A DNA stretch of 64,000 bases from Tahibacter aquaticus (GCF_004363655.1 NZ_SNZH01000008.1:62001-126000); one strand, 5' to 3'. Positions 28,339 to 40,962 are shown, counted from the first letter of the stretch. A program made the numbers and translations. The notes: generated by a model not told the origin, from the letters alone.

Positions 28339-29036
28339 TGGACATGCTGGTGCGCCTGCAGAACGCCGGCGTGGCCTTCCATGCGCAGCGCCGTTTCGGC
28401 GGTACCCAGTACTGGGCCTTGCAGGATGTGAGCCTCGAACTGCGCCGCGGCCAGCGCCTTGGCGTGATCGGCCGCAACGGTGCCGGCAAGAGCACCTTGC
28501 TGCGCGTGATCGCCGGCATCCTGCAGCCCGACCGCGGGCGCTTCTGGCGCGCCGAAGTGAGCTGCCAGCTGCTGTCGCTGTCGCTGGGCTTCGTGCCGCA
28601 TCTTTCCGGCAGGGACAATGCAATTTTGTGCGGTCTGCGCCTGGGCTTGCGCCGGCGCGAAATCGACGCACAGCTGGGGGAAATCCAGGCTTATGCGGAA
28701 CTCGGCGATTTCTTCGAGCAGCCGGTGGCGAGCTATTCCAACGGCATGATCCTGCGCCTGGGCTTTTCCGTGGCGATCCAGGTACAGCCCGACGTGCTGC
28801 TGATCGACGAGATGCTCGCCGTCGGCGACGCGGATTTCCAGGTCAAATCCGCCCAGGCCATCCACCAGCGCATCCATGCGGGCACCAGCGTGGTGCTGGT
28901 CAGTCATGACGACGACAAGATCGCCACCCTGTGCGACAGCGTGCTGTGGATAGAGCAGGGCCGCAGCAGGCTGTACGGCGACTGCGATACGGTATTGAAG
29001 GCCTATCACGCGGCGGTGCCTGCAGCCACCCCGTAG
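28338..29036 (+). CDS. Polysaccharide ABC exporter, ATP-binding subunit (Wzt/KpsT type)
   Basis: The product is 232 aa. Walker A is GRNGAGKS (45-52), the signature segment is SYSNGMILRLGFS, Walker B is DVLLIDEMLAVGD and the H-loop is LVSHDDD. The SYSNGM signature with FQVKS after the D-loop is typical of the ABCA2/Wzt-KpsT group. It stops right after the nucleotide-binding domain. It lacks the C-terminal carbohydrate-binding extension of the long O9a-type Wzt, so recognition of the chain end is probably not built in. Its start shares one base with the permease stop. Confidence 0.93.
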   Translation: MDMLVRLQNAGVAFHAQRRFGGTQYWALQDVSLELRRGQRLGVIGRNGAGKSTLLRVIAGILQPDRGRFWRAEVSCQLLSLSLGFVPHLSGRDNAILCGLRLGLRRREIDAQLGEIQAYAELGDFFEQPVASYSNGMILRLGFSVAIQVQPDVLLIDEMLAVGDADFQVKSAQAIHQRIHAGTSVVLVSHDDDKIATLCDSVLWIEQGRSRLYGDCDTVLKAYHAAVPAATP

Positions 29037-29128
29037 ACGGCGTCGATGCGGGCCTTGCCCGAAACGCGGCGACTAAGCGCTGCACCGGGCTGCCCTGCGT
29101 AACTGCAGCAGCGACGATTTCCGCAGGC

Positions 29129-29157
29129 AAAAAAAACGCCGGCAATCCGCCGGCGTT
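29129..29157 (-). terminator. Rho-independent terminator of the atp operon
   Basis: On the minus strand a nine-base stem AACGCCGGC / GCCGGCGTT with a five-base loop runs directly into eight T residues. It lies about 100 bases past the atpC stop, so it ends the atpIBEFHAGDC transcript. It also sits downstream of the convergent wzt-like gene. Confidence 0.9.
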
Positions 29158-29259
29158 GGAGTGACGCATGAAGTGTGTGACGGCGAGAGCGGCCTTTTGG
29201 CGTTGCGCAGGCTCTATGGCCTGGTGCTGCGCCGCCGCCGGTTGTTCTCGCGCCGGCTG

Positions 29260-29685
29260 TTAATGCTTGAGTGCCTTGCGCAGGCGTTCCAGCGCCTGCA
29301 GCTGGGCCATGGCCTGGGCCAGTTCGACCTGCGCCTGGGCGATTTCCAGCGCGTCGGTGCGATTGGCCAGGGCGCGTTCGGCAGCGTCCTTGGCCTTGTT
29401 CGCCGCGGCTTCGTCGAGGTCTTTGGCGCGGATGGCGGTATCGGCCAGCACGGTGACGACCTGCGGCTGCACTTCGAGAATGCCGCCGGACACGTAGAAG
29501 AACTGCTCGTCGCCGTTTTCCAGGATCACGCGGACCTGGCCCGGTTTCAGGCGCGTGATCAGCGGCGCATGGCGCGGTGCGATGCCAAGCTCGCCCATTT
29601 CGCCGGTGGCCACGATCAGCTGCGCCGCGCCGTGGAAGATTTCTTCCTCGGCACTGACGATGTCGCAACGGATGGTACTGGTCAT
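29260..29685 (-). CDS. atpC: F1 ATP synthase epsilon subunit
   Basis: The product is 141 aa and belongs to the central stalk of F1, coupling rotation and inhibiting ATP hydrolysis. It has the N-terminal beta-sandwich ([61 protein letters not shown]) and the C-terminal helical hairpin (from [18 protein letters not shown]). It is the last gene of the atp operon, 69 bases after atpD, with a hairpin in the spacer and a terminator downstream. Confidence 0.97.
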   Translation of the reverse strand: MTSTIRCDIVSAEEEIFHGAAQLIVATGEMGELGIAPRHAPLITRLKPGQVRVILENGDEQFFYVSGGILEVQPQVVTVLADTAIRAKDLDEAAANKAKDAAERALANRTDALEIAQAQVELAQAMAQLQALERLRKALKH

Positions 29686-29701
29686 ATCTGCCTCGCTGGA
29701 A

Positions 29702-29730
29702 TTCGCCGGTGTTTTTCAACGCCCGGCGAA
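29702..29730 (-). other. Intercistronic hairpin, atpD-atpC spacer
   Basis: An eight-base perfect stem TTCGCCGG / CCGGCGAA can extend by a further GTT/AAC pairing after a small bulge. It lies within the 69-base spacer and has no T-tract, so it is not an obvious terminator. Confidence 0.55.
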
Positions 29731-29754
29731 GTTCCGGTCAGTGTCGCGATCGGA

Positions 29755-31227
<1,473 letters not shown>

Positions 31228-32091
31228 TCAAACCGCCGCGGCGCCGCCGACGATCTCCGAAATTTCCTGGGTAATCGCTGCCTGACGCGCCTTGTTGTAG
31301 ATCAACGAAAGCGTTTCGATGGCCTTGCTCGCGTTGTCGCTGGCGGACTTCATGGCGACCATGCGTGCGGCATGTTCGCTGGCGAGGTTTTCCAGCGTGG
31401 CCTGATAGACCAGCGATTCGATGTAGCGGGTTAGCACGTGGTCGAGCACGACGTCCGGGCTGGGCTCGTAGATGTAGTCCCATTCGTGCGTCGTGCTCAG
31501 GCCGTTGGACGGCGGCAGCGGCAGCAGGGTGTCTACGGTCGGCTTCTGCGTCATGGTGTTGACGAAGTCGTTATAGGCCAGGTTGAGCTGGTCGATACGG
31601 CCGTCGGTATAGGCATCGAGCATGACCTTGATCACGCCGATCAGCGCGTTCAGCTGGGGCTTCTCGCCCAGATGCGTGGCCGTGCCGACCAGATTGACCT
31701 TGAAGCGCTTGAAGAACGCATTGGCCTTGGAGCCGATGGCGACCAGATCGACCTGTACACCGTTGTCGATGTGCTCGCGGATTTCGTTGATCACGCGGCG
31801 GAACAGGTTCGAGTTCAGGCCGCCGCAGAGGCCGCGATCGGTCGACACCACGATGTAGCCGACACGCTTGATCTGCGTACGCGCCACCATGAACGGGTGC
31901 TGGTATTCGGTGTTCGCCTTGGCGATGTGACCGATCACCTGACGCATCAGGCGCGCATACGGGCGCGAGGCCTTCATCAGGTCCTGCGCCTTGCGGATCT
32001 TCGAGGCCGAGACCATTTCGAGCGCGCGCGTCACCTTGCGGGTGTTCTGCACGCTCTTGATCTTGGTTTTGATTTCTCTGCCGCCTGCCAT
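31228..32091 (-). CDS. atpG: F1 ATP synthase gamma subunit
   Basis: The product is 287 aa and forms the rotating shaft of F1. The N-terminal [31 protein letters not shown] coiled-coil and the C-terminal [48 protein letters not shown] are diagnostic. The [10 protein letters not shown] loop follows the conserved DRGL. It lies 84 bases after atpA and 66 before atpD. Confidence 0.97.
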   Translation of the reverse strand: MAGGREIKTKIKSVQNTRKVTRALEMVSASKIRKAQDLMKASRPYARLMRQVIGHIAKANTEYQHPFMVARTQIKRVGYIVVSTDRGLCGGLNSNLFRRVINEIREHIDNGVQVDLVAIGSKANAFFKRFKVNLVGTATHLGEKPQLNALIGVIKVMLDAYTDGRIDQLNLAYNDFVNTMTQKPTVDTLLPLPPSNGLSTTHEWDYIYEPSPDVVLDHVLTRYIESLVYQATLENLASEHAARMVAMKSASDNASKAIETLSLIYNKARQAAITQEISEIVGGAAAV

Positions 32092-32140
32092 TGTTTCGCT
32101 CGCTATGCTGGTTCAGTGCTACGGGTTCGGTTCTTTGAAG

Positions 32141-32168
32141 CGGGGCGCGTTTTTCTCAACGCGCCCCG
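32141..32168 (-). other. Intercistronic hairpin, atpA-atpG spacer
   Basis: A perfect 11-base stem CGGGGCGCGTT / AACGCGCCCCG with a six-base loop lies immediately after the atpA stop. No T-tract follows on the minus strand, so it may protect the upstream mRNA end or mark a processing point rather than terminate. Confidence 0.65.
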
Positions 32169-32175
32169 CGGCAAT

Positions 32176-33723
<1,548 letters not shown>

Positions 33724-33739
33724 GGGTTTTCTCGCTTGA

Positions 33740-33759
33740 GGCGGACCGCAGGGTCCGCC
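33740..33759 (-). other. Intercistronic hairpin, atpH-atpA spacer
   Basis: A perfect eight-base stem GGCGGACC / GGTCCGCC with a four-base loop lies in the 53-base spacer upstream of atpA. It lacks a T-tract. Confidence 0.55.
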
Positions 33760-33776
33760 GGCATGACGACAAGTTT

Positions 33777-34310
33777 TTAGTTAGCCAGGGATTGCGCGAG
33801 GCGTTCCAGGCGACCGCGCACCGAACCGTCGATGACCGTGTCGCCGGCATCGATGATCGCTCCGCCGATGACGGCCTCGTCGATCACGCTGCTCAGCTCG
33901 ATCTGGCGGCCGAAACGCTTGGCCAGTGCGGCCTTGAGTGCCTCGGCCTGGGCGGCTTCCAGCGCGACCGCAGCCCGCACGGTGACCTTCAGCACGCCGT
34001 CGTCGGCGCGCTTGAGCGCGGCGAAGCCGTCGGCGACGTCGGCCAGGATGGGCAGACGGCGGTTGGCGGCCAGGGTGGCGACGAAATTGGCGAAGGCCGA
34101 ATCGGCTTTCTCGCCCTGAGGCAGAAACAGGCCGATCAGCTTCTCGCCGCCGAAGGCGGGATTGCCGATCAGGGTCTGCACCTGCGCGTCACGGGCGACG
34201 CTCGCGGCGAACTGGAGCTTGCTCGACCATTCGGCCAGCGCGTTGGACTCGCGCGCCAGGTCGAACGCGGCGCGGGCATACGGACGGGCAAGGCTTTCGG
34301 CGCTGCTCAT
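33777..34310 (-). CDS. atpH: F1 ATP synthase delta subunit
   Basis: The product is 177 aa and links F1 to the b-subunit stator. The N-terminal [22 protein letters not shown] and the C-terminal [33 protein letters not shown] (read here as IDEAVIGG) are the delta/OSCP signatures. It starts two bases after the atpF stop, so the two are tightly coupled. Confidence 0.96.
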   Translation of the reverse strand: MSSAESLARPYARAAFDLARESNALAEWSSKLQFAASVARDAQVQTLIGNPAFGGEKLIGLFLPQGEKADSAFANFVATLAANRRLPILADVADGFAALKRADDGVLKVTVRAAVALEAAQAEALKAALAKRFGRQIELSSVIDEAVIGGAIIDAGDTVIDGSVRGRLERLAQSLAN

Positions 34311-34312
34311 GG

Positions 34313-34783
34313 TCAGATCTCTTTGGCCAGGGCGTCGAGCAGGTCGCGGTGGCGGGCCTGGTCGATCTCGCGCTTGAGGATCTTCTCCGCACCGGAAACG
34401 GCCAGCGCGGCGACCTGCTGACGCAGGACTTCACGGGCCTGGTGCGACAGCGATTCGATCTCGGCCTGGGCGGCTGCCTTCTGGCGGGCGCCTTCGGTGA
34501 CCGCATCGACCTTGGCTTTGTCGACGATCTGGTTGTACTGCTGGTTGGCGCGGTCGACGATCTGGGTCGCTTCCTCGCGGGCCTTGCGGATCTCGTCGGC
34601 GACGCGGGAATCGGCGTCCTTGAGTTCCTGGCGGGCACGCTCGGCGGCGGCGAGGCCGTCGGCTATGGTTTTCTGGCGCGACTCGATGGCCGCGTTCAGC
34701 GGCGGCCAGATGAACTTCATCGTGAACCAGACAAGGATCCCGAACGAGATCATCTGGCCGAAGAAGGTCAAGTTGATATTCAT
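34313..34783 (-). CDS. atpF: Fo ATP synthase b subunit
   Basis: The product is 156 aa, the usual E. coli length. One N-terminal membrane helix (NLTFFGQMISFGILVWFTMKFIWPPL) is followed by a long charged coiled coil (ERARQELKDADSRVADEIRKAREEA) that forms the peripheral stator stalk. It is two bases upstream of atpH and 102 bases downstream of atpE. Confidence 0.97.
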   Translation of the reverse strand: MNINLTFFGQMISFGILVWFTMKFIWPPLNAAIESRQKTIADGLAAAERARQELKDADSRVADEIRKAREEATQIVDRANQQYNQIVDKAKVDAVTEGARQKAAAQAEIESLSHQAREVLRQQVAALAVSGAEKILKREIDQARHRDLLDALAKEI

Positions 34784-34840
34784 CGTATGACTCCTCAGGC
34801 GATCGCTACTGGCACGCCGTGACGGCGTGACTGGTGCGGA

Positions 34841-34864
34841 CCGCGCGGTCGGCAGACCGCGCGG
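34841..34864 (-). other. Intercistronic hairpin, atpE-atpF spacer
   Basis: A perfect ten-base stem CCGCGCGGTC / GACCGCGCGG with a four-base loop lies in the 102-base spacer. A smaller CACGCC / GGCGTG stem lies next to it (from 34813). There is no T-tract. Strong structure just after atpE, the subunit needed in most copies, suggests differential mRNA stability. Confidence 0.6.
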
Positions 34865-34885
34865 CCTTGCGGGCGATTCGCGCTA

Positions 34886-35185
<300 letters not shown>

Positions 35186-35218
35186 TCAGGAACGAAAGGG
35201 ATGCAGCGACAAAACGGA

Positions 35219-36419
<1,201 letters not shown>

Positions 36420-36487
36420 TGGGATTGCCCTGACGGTTGCCCGGAACTACGCCCGTGCGGGGCGCAAACCGGTCACTAAGCAGCGGG

Positions 36488-36517
36488 ATTATATCAGCCG
36501 GTTTTGACGCGTCGCAA
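36488..36517 (-). promoter_or_regulatory. Sigma-70-type promoter of the atp operon
   Basis: On the minus strand the -10 is a perfect TATAAT (36488-36493) with an upstream TG, the extended -10 form. A -35-like TTGCGA lies 18 bases further up at 36512-36517. Initiation would fall near 36481, leaving a leader of about 60 bases before atpI. Confidence 0.8.
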
Positions 36518-36556
36518 CCAAAAAGGCGGCATTTTCCGCCCCGCGCCGGACCGCGA

Positions 36557-37480
36557 TCAGGGACTCAGGGCGAAGCGGCAGAACAGGTTCCAGACCAGTA
36601 CGAAATGGCCGGCGTCGTACTCGTGTCCGCCCCCGTGCAGGTAGAAACCGAGGGTATCGTCGGTGACCCAGCCGGCGCTCTCGAAGCGCGGTGGATCGTC
36701 GATGGCGTTGAGCGGCGGCAGGGTCATGGGGTCGTTGGCGCCGAGCACGATGTAGAGCGGCAGCTTGCGCGCCTGGGTGTCGAGGAGGTTCTGGCACTGG
36801 GCCTCGCTATCGCCTGAGCAGGCCAGGGAAAACAGGCGCCCGGCGCTGACGGCATACGCCGCCAGGTGGTTCTCGTCATAGGCGCTGACCGGGCCGTTGA
36901 CAAGCAGGTCGTGGGCGACATGGCCGCCAGCGGAAAAGCCCCAGAGCTGGGTGCGCGCGCCGTCGATGTTGTAGGCGCTGCGCAGGTCGGCCATGACCGC
37001 GGCCAGGAAGGTGTAGTCGTTGTTGCCACCGACCGCTCCGCTGACCCAGGAGCCGTTCGGACCATTCGCAACCGGCGCGGCGACGATGAAACCGCGCGTG
37101 ACTGCGACACTTTGCCACGCATTGCGTACATCCTGGGCGTAGACGTCGGCGTTGGCCGGGCTGCCGGCCGTGCCGTGCAAGGTGACTACCAGCGGCGTCG
37201 CGTAGGCCGGGTTGTAGCCGGGCGGAATGTAGAGATGGATCTTCTGCGTGCCGCTGCCCAGCGGCAGGTTCAGGGTGCGCACCTGTACGCCGGGATAGGC
37301 GCCTCCGCTGCCCAGGCTGGGCGCGCGAGGCACCCATTCGTTGGCCTGCAGGCCACTGCGGAAAATGCGGTCGTTGCTGGCGTTGCAGGCCCAATTGGGC
37401 AGGCGTACGGTGCTGGCCGCCTGTGCGCCGGCAGCGAGGCCCAGGGCGAATGCGAACAGGAAGGTGCGTATAACGGTCAT
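36557..37480 (-). CDS. Secreted alpha/beta-hydrolase esterase (feruloyl esterase / PHB depolymerase-like)
   Basis: The product is 307 aa from the ATG at 37480, which opens a signal peptide (MTVIRTFLFAFALGLAAGAQA). The fold markers are LVVTLHGTAGS, the nucleophile elbow GFSAGG with Ser183, an Asp in VLGANDP (Asp250) and a His in LHGGGHEYD (His286), which would complete a triad. The closest family in style is the LpqC/feruloyl esterase/PHB depolymerase group that acts on polymers or esters outside the cytoplasm; the substrate is not known. Four or more cysteines suggest disulfides. It is convergent with nothing and divergent from the cNMP-FHA gene. Confidence 0.85.
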   Translation of the reverse strand: MTVIRTFLFAFALGLAAGAQAASTVRLPNWACNASNDRIFRSGLQANEWVPRAPSLGSGGAYPGVQVRTLNLPLGSGTQKIHLYIPPGYNPAYATPLVVTLHGTAGSPANADVYAQDVRNAWQSVAVTRGFIVAAPVANGPNGSWVSGAVGGNNDYTFLAAVMADLRSAYNIDGARTQLWGFSAGGHVAHDLLVNGPVSAYDENHLAAYAVSAGRLFSLACSGDSEAQCQNLLDTQARKLPLYIVLGANDPMTLPPLNAIDDPPRFESAGWVTDDTLGFYLHGGGHEYDAGHFVLVWNLFCRFALSP

Positions 37481-37603
37481 GAAGGCCAGCGCCCGGCTTC
37501 TACGGAAATGAAGTATGGGCTCGCGCAGGCCGCACAATGGCGACGCGGTTCCGCCGTCGCGTGTGAACGATTTCGCAAACAGGCCGGCTGCCTGGCCGCG
37601 CGG

Positions 37604-37633
37604 TTGCTGCTCAAATCGGCCGCTCGGCATAAT
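37604..37633 (+). promoter_or_regulatory. Probable promoter of the cNMP-FHA/FHA/STAS operon
   Basis: TTGCTG (37604-37609) and CATAAT (37628-37633) are spaced by 18 bases, a plausible sigma-70 pair. Initiation near 37640 would give a very short leader before the ATG at 37652, or about 30 bases before the alternative ATG at 37670. Confidence 0.5.
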
Positions 37634-37651
37634 CGCCAAACTCGCCGTCAA

Positions 37652-38650
37652 ATGGGCAAATTGCGCAGCATGGGCAAGACTAGCGACCTGTATGTCGAAG
37701 TGCCAGCAGGCCAGTTCCTGTTTCGCGAAGGCGATTCCGGCGCGGAGATGTACATCATTGAATCAGGCAGCATCGCGATCCTGCGTGCCGTCCGCGGCAG
37801 CGAGCCGCTGGCCGTGCTGGAGCCCGGCGACTTCCTCGGCGAGATGGCCATACTCGAAGACCAGCCGCGATTCGCTTCGGCCCAGGCGCGCGCAGACAGC
37901 CGGCTGCTGCGCATCGAGCGCGCCGCCTTCGCCGAACTGCTCCGGCAAAATGTGGAAATCGCTGTGCGCATCATGCGCAAGCTGGCGCTGCGCCAGCGCC
38001 GCGCCGAACTGCGCGTCGGCGAATTGCAACAGGAATTGAAGCAGCTGCGTGCGGGGTCGCCAGCGCCGCCGGTACCGGTTGCGCCTGCCGCGGCGCCAGT
38101 TCAGGCGGTACCAGTAGCGCCGGCCGCGGCGCCGGTTCAGGCAGCACTGCCGGTGGCGGCGTCTGTCGCCGCGGCACCGGTATTGGCCGTGGTGCCGGAG
38201 CCGATAGCGGCACCGCCCCCTGTCGTTGCCAGCCGCGTCGTTGCAGATATCGCGGCCGCTGCGCCGGCGCCGGTAATTCCCGTTGTTTCCCCGCCGGCGG
38301 CTCCTGCGATGCCGCCGGCTGCCGCGGGTCTGGCGCTGGTACATGCGGCCAGCGGGCAGCGTTTCGTATTGGAGCCGGGCCGCGCTGAGTTTCTGGTCGG
38401 CCGCGTCGATCCGGTTACCGGTATTACGCCGGAGATCAATCTCGGGCCTTTGGATACGGCGCGCAGCCTGAGTCGCCGACATGCCAAGCTGTTGCGTCAG
38501 GGCGCCTTGCTGTTCCTGCGCGAAGAAGTGGGCACGGCCAACGGCACGTTCCTCAACGGTCAGCGCCTCGCTACCGGCGCGGCGGTGCCGGTCAAGCCCG
38601 GCGACAGTCTGCGCTTCGGTACTATCGAAATCGTATTGGCCGCGCTATGA
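37652..38650 (+). CDS. Cyclic-nucleotide-binding and FHA domain protein
   Basis: The product is 332 aa. The N-terminal cNMP domain (about 12-125) has GQFLFREGDSGAEMYIIESGSI and a phosphate-binding cassette GEMAILEDQPRFASA, with Glu64 and Arg73 in the usual places, so it may bind cAMP or a related nucleotide. A Pro/Ala-rich linker (about 135-225) includes two identical 12-residue units. The C-terminal FHA domain has GR (250-251), SRRH (274-277) and NGTFLNG (297-303), the phosphothreonine-reading residues. No DNA-binding helix-turn-helix is present, so it is a signalling adaptor, not a Crp regulator. A second ATG at 37670 is possible. It begins a three-gene operon with an FHA and a STAS protein. 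Confidence 0.88.
   Translation: MGKLRSMGKTSDLYVEVPAGQFLFREGDSGAEMYIIESGSIAILRAVRGSEPLAVLEPGDFLGEMAILEDQPRFASAQARADSRLLRIERAAFAELLRQNVEIAVRIMRKLALRQRRAELRVGELQQELKQLRAGSPAPPVPVAPAAAPVQAVPVAPAAAPVQAALPVAASVAAAPVLAVVPEPIAAPPPVVASRVVADIAAAAPAPVIPVVSPPAAPAMPPAAAGLALVHAASGQRFVLEPGRAEFLVGRVDPVTGITPEINLGPLDTARSLSRRHAKLLRQGALLFLREEVGTANGTFLNGQRLATGAAVPVKPGDSLRFGTIEIVLAAL
38072..38143 (+). repeat. Tandem 36-base repeat inside the cNMP-FHA linker
   Basis: Two in-frame 36-base units encode VPVAPAAAPVQA twice. They differ at a few silent positions, so the duplication is not brand new. Copy number of such linkers often varies between strains. Confidence 0.8.
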
Positions 38651-38669
38651 AGCGCGACAGGGAGGATGT

Positions 38670-39773
38670 ATGAGCAACGAACGCATTGCCGCGCTGGAAG
38701 CCATCGACGTCACTGCCGTGGATGCGCTGAAAAAGCTCAAGGCGGAACAGGATGTTCTGGCCGAGCGCCTGGCGCAGCTGGAAGGGCGCCGCAGCGGTGT
38801 GGCCGAGCCGGTCTACCTGCGTGTGCGCCGAGACTACGAGACGCGCAGCAGCGAGCTGGAGCAGCAATCGGCGCCGCTGAGGCAAGCGGCGCGGACTCAG
38901 TTCAGCCTGCTCGCCAGCCTGCTCGACCGCTACACGGGCGATCACGAGGCGATCACGCTGGACCGCCAGGAAATCGAACTGCGTCATCAGCTGGGCGAGT
39001 TCGACAAGGACGAGTTCGACAAGCGCATCGCCGCGCTGGAAGCCGAGCTCGACGCGCGTAGCGAGGCGCTGCAGCGGGCCAAAGACCTGAAAACGCGCTT
39101 TCTCGATGCCTTCCATTCCGAAGCTGAATTGCAGGCCGTGGCAACGCCGGCTGCGGTCGCTGCCCCCGTCGCTGCGCCGCCGGCCGAACCGCCAGCCGCG
39201 GCAGCGACGCCGGTACCTGCCAGTGCGCCGACCGTGCCCGGCGGTTTCCGCACGCTGGAGACTGACCTCGCCAGCGATCAGACCCAGGTGTTCTCGACCA
39301 TGCCGCCGATGCCACCGCCGCCGGCCGCGGCGGCTACCGTAGCCGCAGCGACGGTGACGCCGCCGGCGGGCAAGCCGCCACGTGCGCCGAGCGAAACCCA
39401 GATCATGTCGGTGCTGGATATTCCCCTGCCGGCGCGCAACAACGGCGCGCCCGCGGCGGCTTCTGGTGCGACTGTGGTCGTGCGGGCGGCGCGGCTGGTG
39501 CCGCAGAATCCGGAGGCCGGAAAGAACAGCATCGTGCTCAGTCTGAATTCGGTCAGCATCGGCGCCGACGGCAGTAACGAAGTGCGCGTCGGCGGTCCGG
39601 GTGTCGACGGCAAGCACGCCCAGCTCAGCGTGAGCATGGCCGGCTATACCGTGGTCGATCTCGGATCGCCGCACGGTACGCGGGTGAATGCGGAGAAAAT
39701 CCGCGAGCGCCTGTTGCGCGATCAGGACGTGATCCAGATCGGGGCTGCGCGCTGGGTGTTCCGCGAGGGCTGA
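38670..39773 (+). CDS. Coiled-coil and FHA domain protein with TQ motifs
   Basis: The product is 367 aa. Residues 1-150 are charged and helical (LKKLKAEQDVLAERLAQLEGRR; FDKDEFDKRIAALEAELDARSEALQRAKDLKTRFL) and probably form a coiled coil. A Pro/Ala linker follows. It contains two threonine motifs, SDQTQVFST (202-210) and SETQIMSVLDIP (241-252), which look like phospho-acceptor or FHA-ligand sites. The C-terminal FHA domain (about 286-365) is diverged: VSIGADGSNEVRVGG, then KHAQLS and HGTRVNAEKI, so the Arg/Ser positions are only partly conserved. GGAGG lies four bases before the ATG. It sits 19 bases after the cNMP-FHA gene and four bases before the STAS gene. Confidence 0.83.
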   Translation: MSNERIAALEAIDVTAVDALKKLKAEQDVLAERLAQLEGRRSGVAEPVYLRVRRDYETRSSELEQQSAPLRQAARTQFSLLASLLDRYTGDHEAITLDRQEIELRHQLGEFDKDEFDKRIAALEAELDARSEALQRAKDLKTRFLDAFHSEAELQAVATPAAVAAPVAAPPAEPPAAAATPVPASAPTVPGGFRTLETDLASDQTQVFSTMPPMPPPPAAAATVAAATVTPPAGKPPRAPSETQIMSVLDIPLPARNNGAPAAASGATVVVRAARLVPQNPEAGKNSIVLSLNSVSIGADGSNEVRVGGPGVDGKHAQLSVSMAGYTVVDLGSPHGTRVNAEKIRERLLRDQDVIQIGAARWVFREG

Positions 39774-39777
39774 AGCC

Positions 39778-40377
39778 GTGGCGATCGAACTGGCTTGCGG
39801 GCAGCAGGGGCAGGTGCACATCGTGGCACTGGGCGGACGCTTGGATGCCGACGGTGCTGTAGACCTGGAGCTGGGCCTGCAGGAGCTCGAATCCCAGGGG
39901 GCGCTGCACTTCGTCATCGATGTTGCCGGGTTGATCTATGCGTCGAGTGCCGGCCTCAAGGCCTTGAGCGGATTGGCCGAACGCACGGCCAAGGTGAGGG
40001 GCTCGGTGCGCCTCGCGGCGGTTCCGGCCAAGCTGCAAGCGGTTCTGCGCGAAGGCCTGGCGCAACAGATTCCCACATTTGCCGACCGCACGGCGGCGCT
40101 GGCTGCGCACCCAGCCGCCAGTGTCGATCAGGCCCTGTTGCAGGCAGCTACCCGGCTGCTCGGTGCGGGCCGTATCGTGCCCGCTGGCGGCGAAGCGACT
40201 GAGTTGGGCCTGGCTGCGGCGCGTCTGCTCGAGGTCAAGGTTGCGCCGGGCCAGCCTGAAGTACCAAAGCAACCGCGTGCGCCGACGCCTTTGCCACCGT
40301 CGCGCGAGCCCGAACGCGATCCGGAGCCCGACGACGGTTTGGGTGGCAAGCTGCGGCGCTTGCTGGGTCCAAAATAA
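39778..40377 (+). CDS. STAS-domain protein (anti-sigma-factor antagonist-like)
   Basis: The product is 199 aa from a GTG start. Residues 1-105 form a STAS domain: GGRLDADGAVDLELGLQEL, then HFVIDVAGLIYASSAGLKALSGL. The ASSAGL turn holds the serine (56 or 57) that SpoIIAA-type antagonists use as phosphorylation site. The C-terminal ~95 residues are a poorly conserved extension ending in a Pro/Arg-rich stretch and a basic tail GGKLRRLLGPK. No cognate SpoIIAB-like kinase or PP2C phosphatase gene is adjacent. It is the third gene of the cNMP/FHA signalling operon. Confidence 0.85.
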   Translation: MAIELACGQQGQVHIVALGGRLDADGAVDLELGLQELESQGALHFVIDVAGLIYASSAGLKALSGLAERTAKVRGSVRLAAVPAKLQAVLREGLAQQIPTFADRTAALAAHPAASVDQALLQAATRLLGAGRIVPAGGEATELGLAAARLLEVKVAPGQPEVPKQPRAPTPLPPSREPERDPEPDDGLGGKLRRLLGPK

Positions 40378-40451
40378 GCTCACGCTTCCGGCTGACGGGC
40401 TGCATGGTCCATAGTGGACCGTACTTTCCCGAATCCTGAGGAGCCGGCTGC

Positions 40452-40844
40452 ATGACCTTTGCCTTGTGGTGTGTTCTGGCCGCGGCGTTGCTGCCGCTGG
40501 TATTCACGGCGATCGCCAAATACGGCCACGAGGCCGGAATTCACCGTCTCAACAAAAAACCGCGCGTATTCCAGGCCGAGCTGACCGGTTATCGGGCGCG
40601 GGCGCACTGGGCTCATCTGAATTCGATCGAGGCGTTTCCGCCGTTTGCTGCGGCAGTGTTGACTGCCCAGTTCGTGCATGCCCCGCAGGGACGCATCGAT
40701 CTGCTGGCCGCCTTGTTCATTGTGTTGCGGCTGGTCTATGCCGGCTTTTACCTGGCCGACAAAGCGCCGTTGCGCAGCCTGAGCTGGGCGCTTGCGCTGC
40801 TCTGCGTGATTGGACTGTTCGTTGTTGCCGGGGTCGGCAGCTAG
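40452..40844 (+). CDS. MAPEG-family membrane protein
   Basis: The product is 130 aa with four predicted membrane helices. RVFQAELTGYRARAHWAHLNSIEAFPPFAAAVLTAQ is the MAPEG signature (glutathione-dependent microsomal-type enzymes and their bacterial relatives), followed by LFIVLRLVYAGFYLADKAPLRSL. Many bacterial members have no known reaction. It lies 74 bases after the STAS gene with its own GAGGAG-like site, so it may or may not share the operon. Confidence 0.88.
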   Translation: MTFALWCVLAAALLPLVFTAIAKYGHEAGIHRLNKKPRVFQAELTGYRARAHWAHLNSIEAFPPFAAAVLTAQFVHAPQGRIDLLAALFIVLRLVYAGFYLADKAPLRSLSWALALLCVIGLFVVAGVGS

Positions 40845-40866
40845 GCCGTACTTGTGGCGCGCGCAC

Positions 40867-40901
40867 AAAGAAAAAGACCGGATGACTTGCGTCATCCGGT
40901 C
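40867..40901 (-). terminator. Rho-independent terminator of the phasin gene
   Basis: On the minus strand a perfect 11-base stem GACCGGATGAC / GTCATCCGGTC with a four-base loop is followed by TTTTTCTTT. It lies 62 bases past the phasin stop. The convergent MAPEG gene also ends nearby. Confidence 0.92.
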
Positions 40902-40962
40902 CAAAGCGGCGCTACGACTACGGGGAGGGGGAGGGTCGCCGTAGCGCGGCTTGATGCTCGTT

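Noticed and set aside
32141-32168. atpA-atpG hairpin as an internal terminator
   Set aside because: No T-tract follows, and atpG, atpD and atpC downstream have no obvious promoter of their own.
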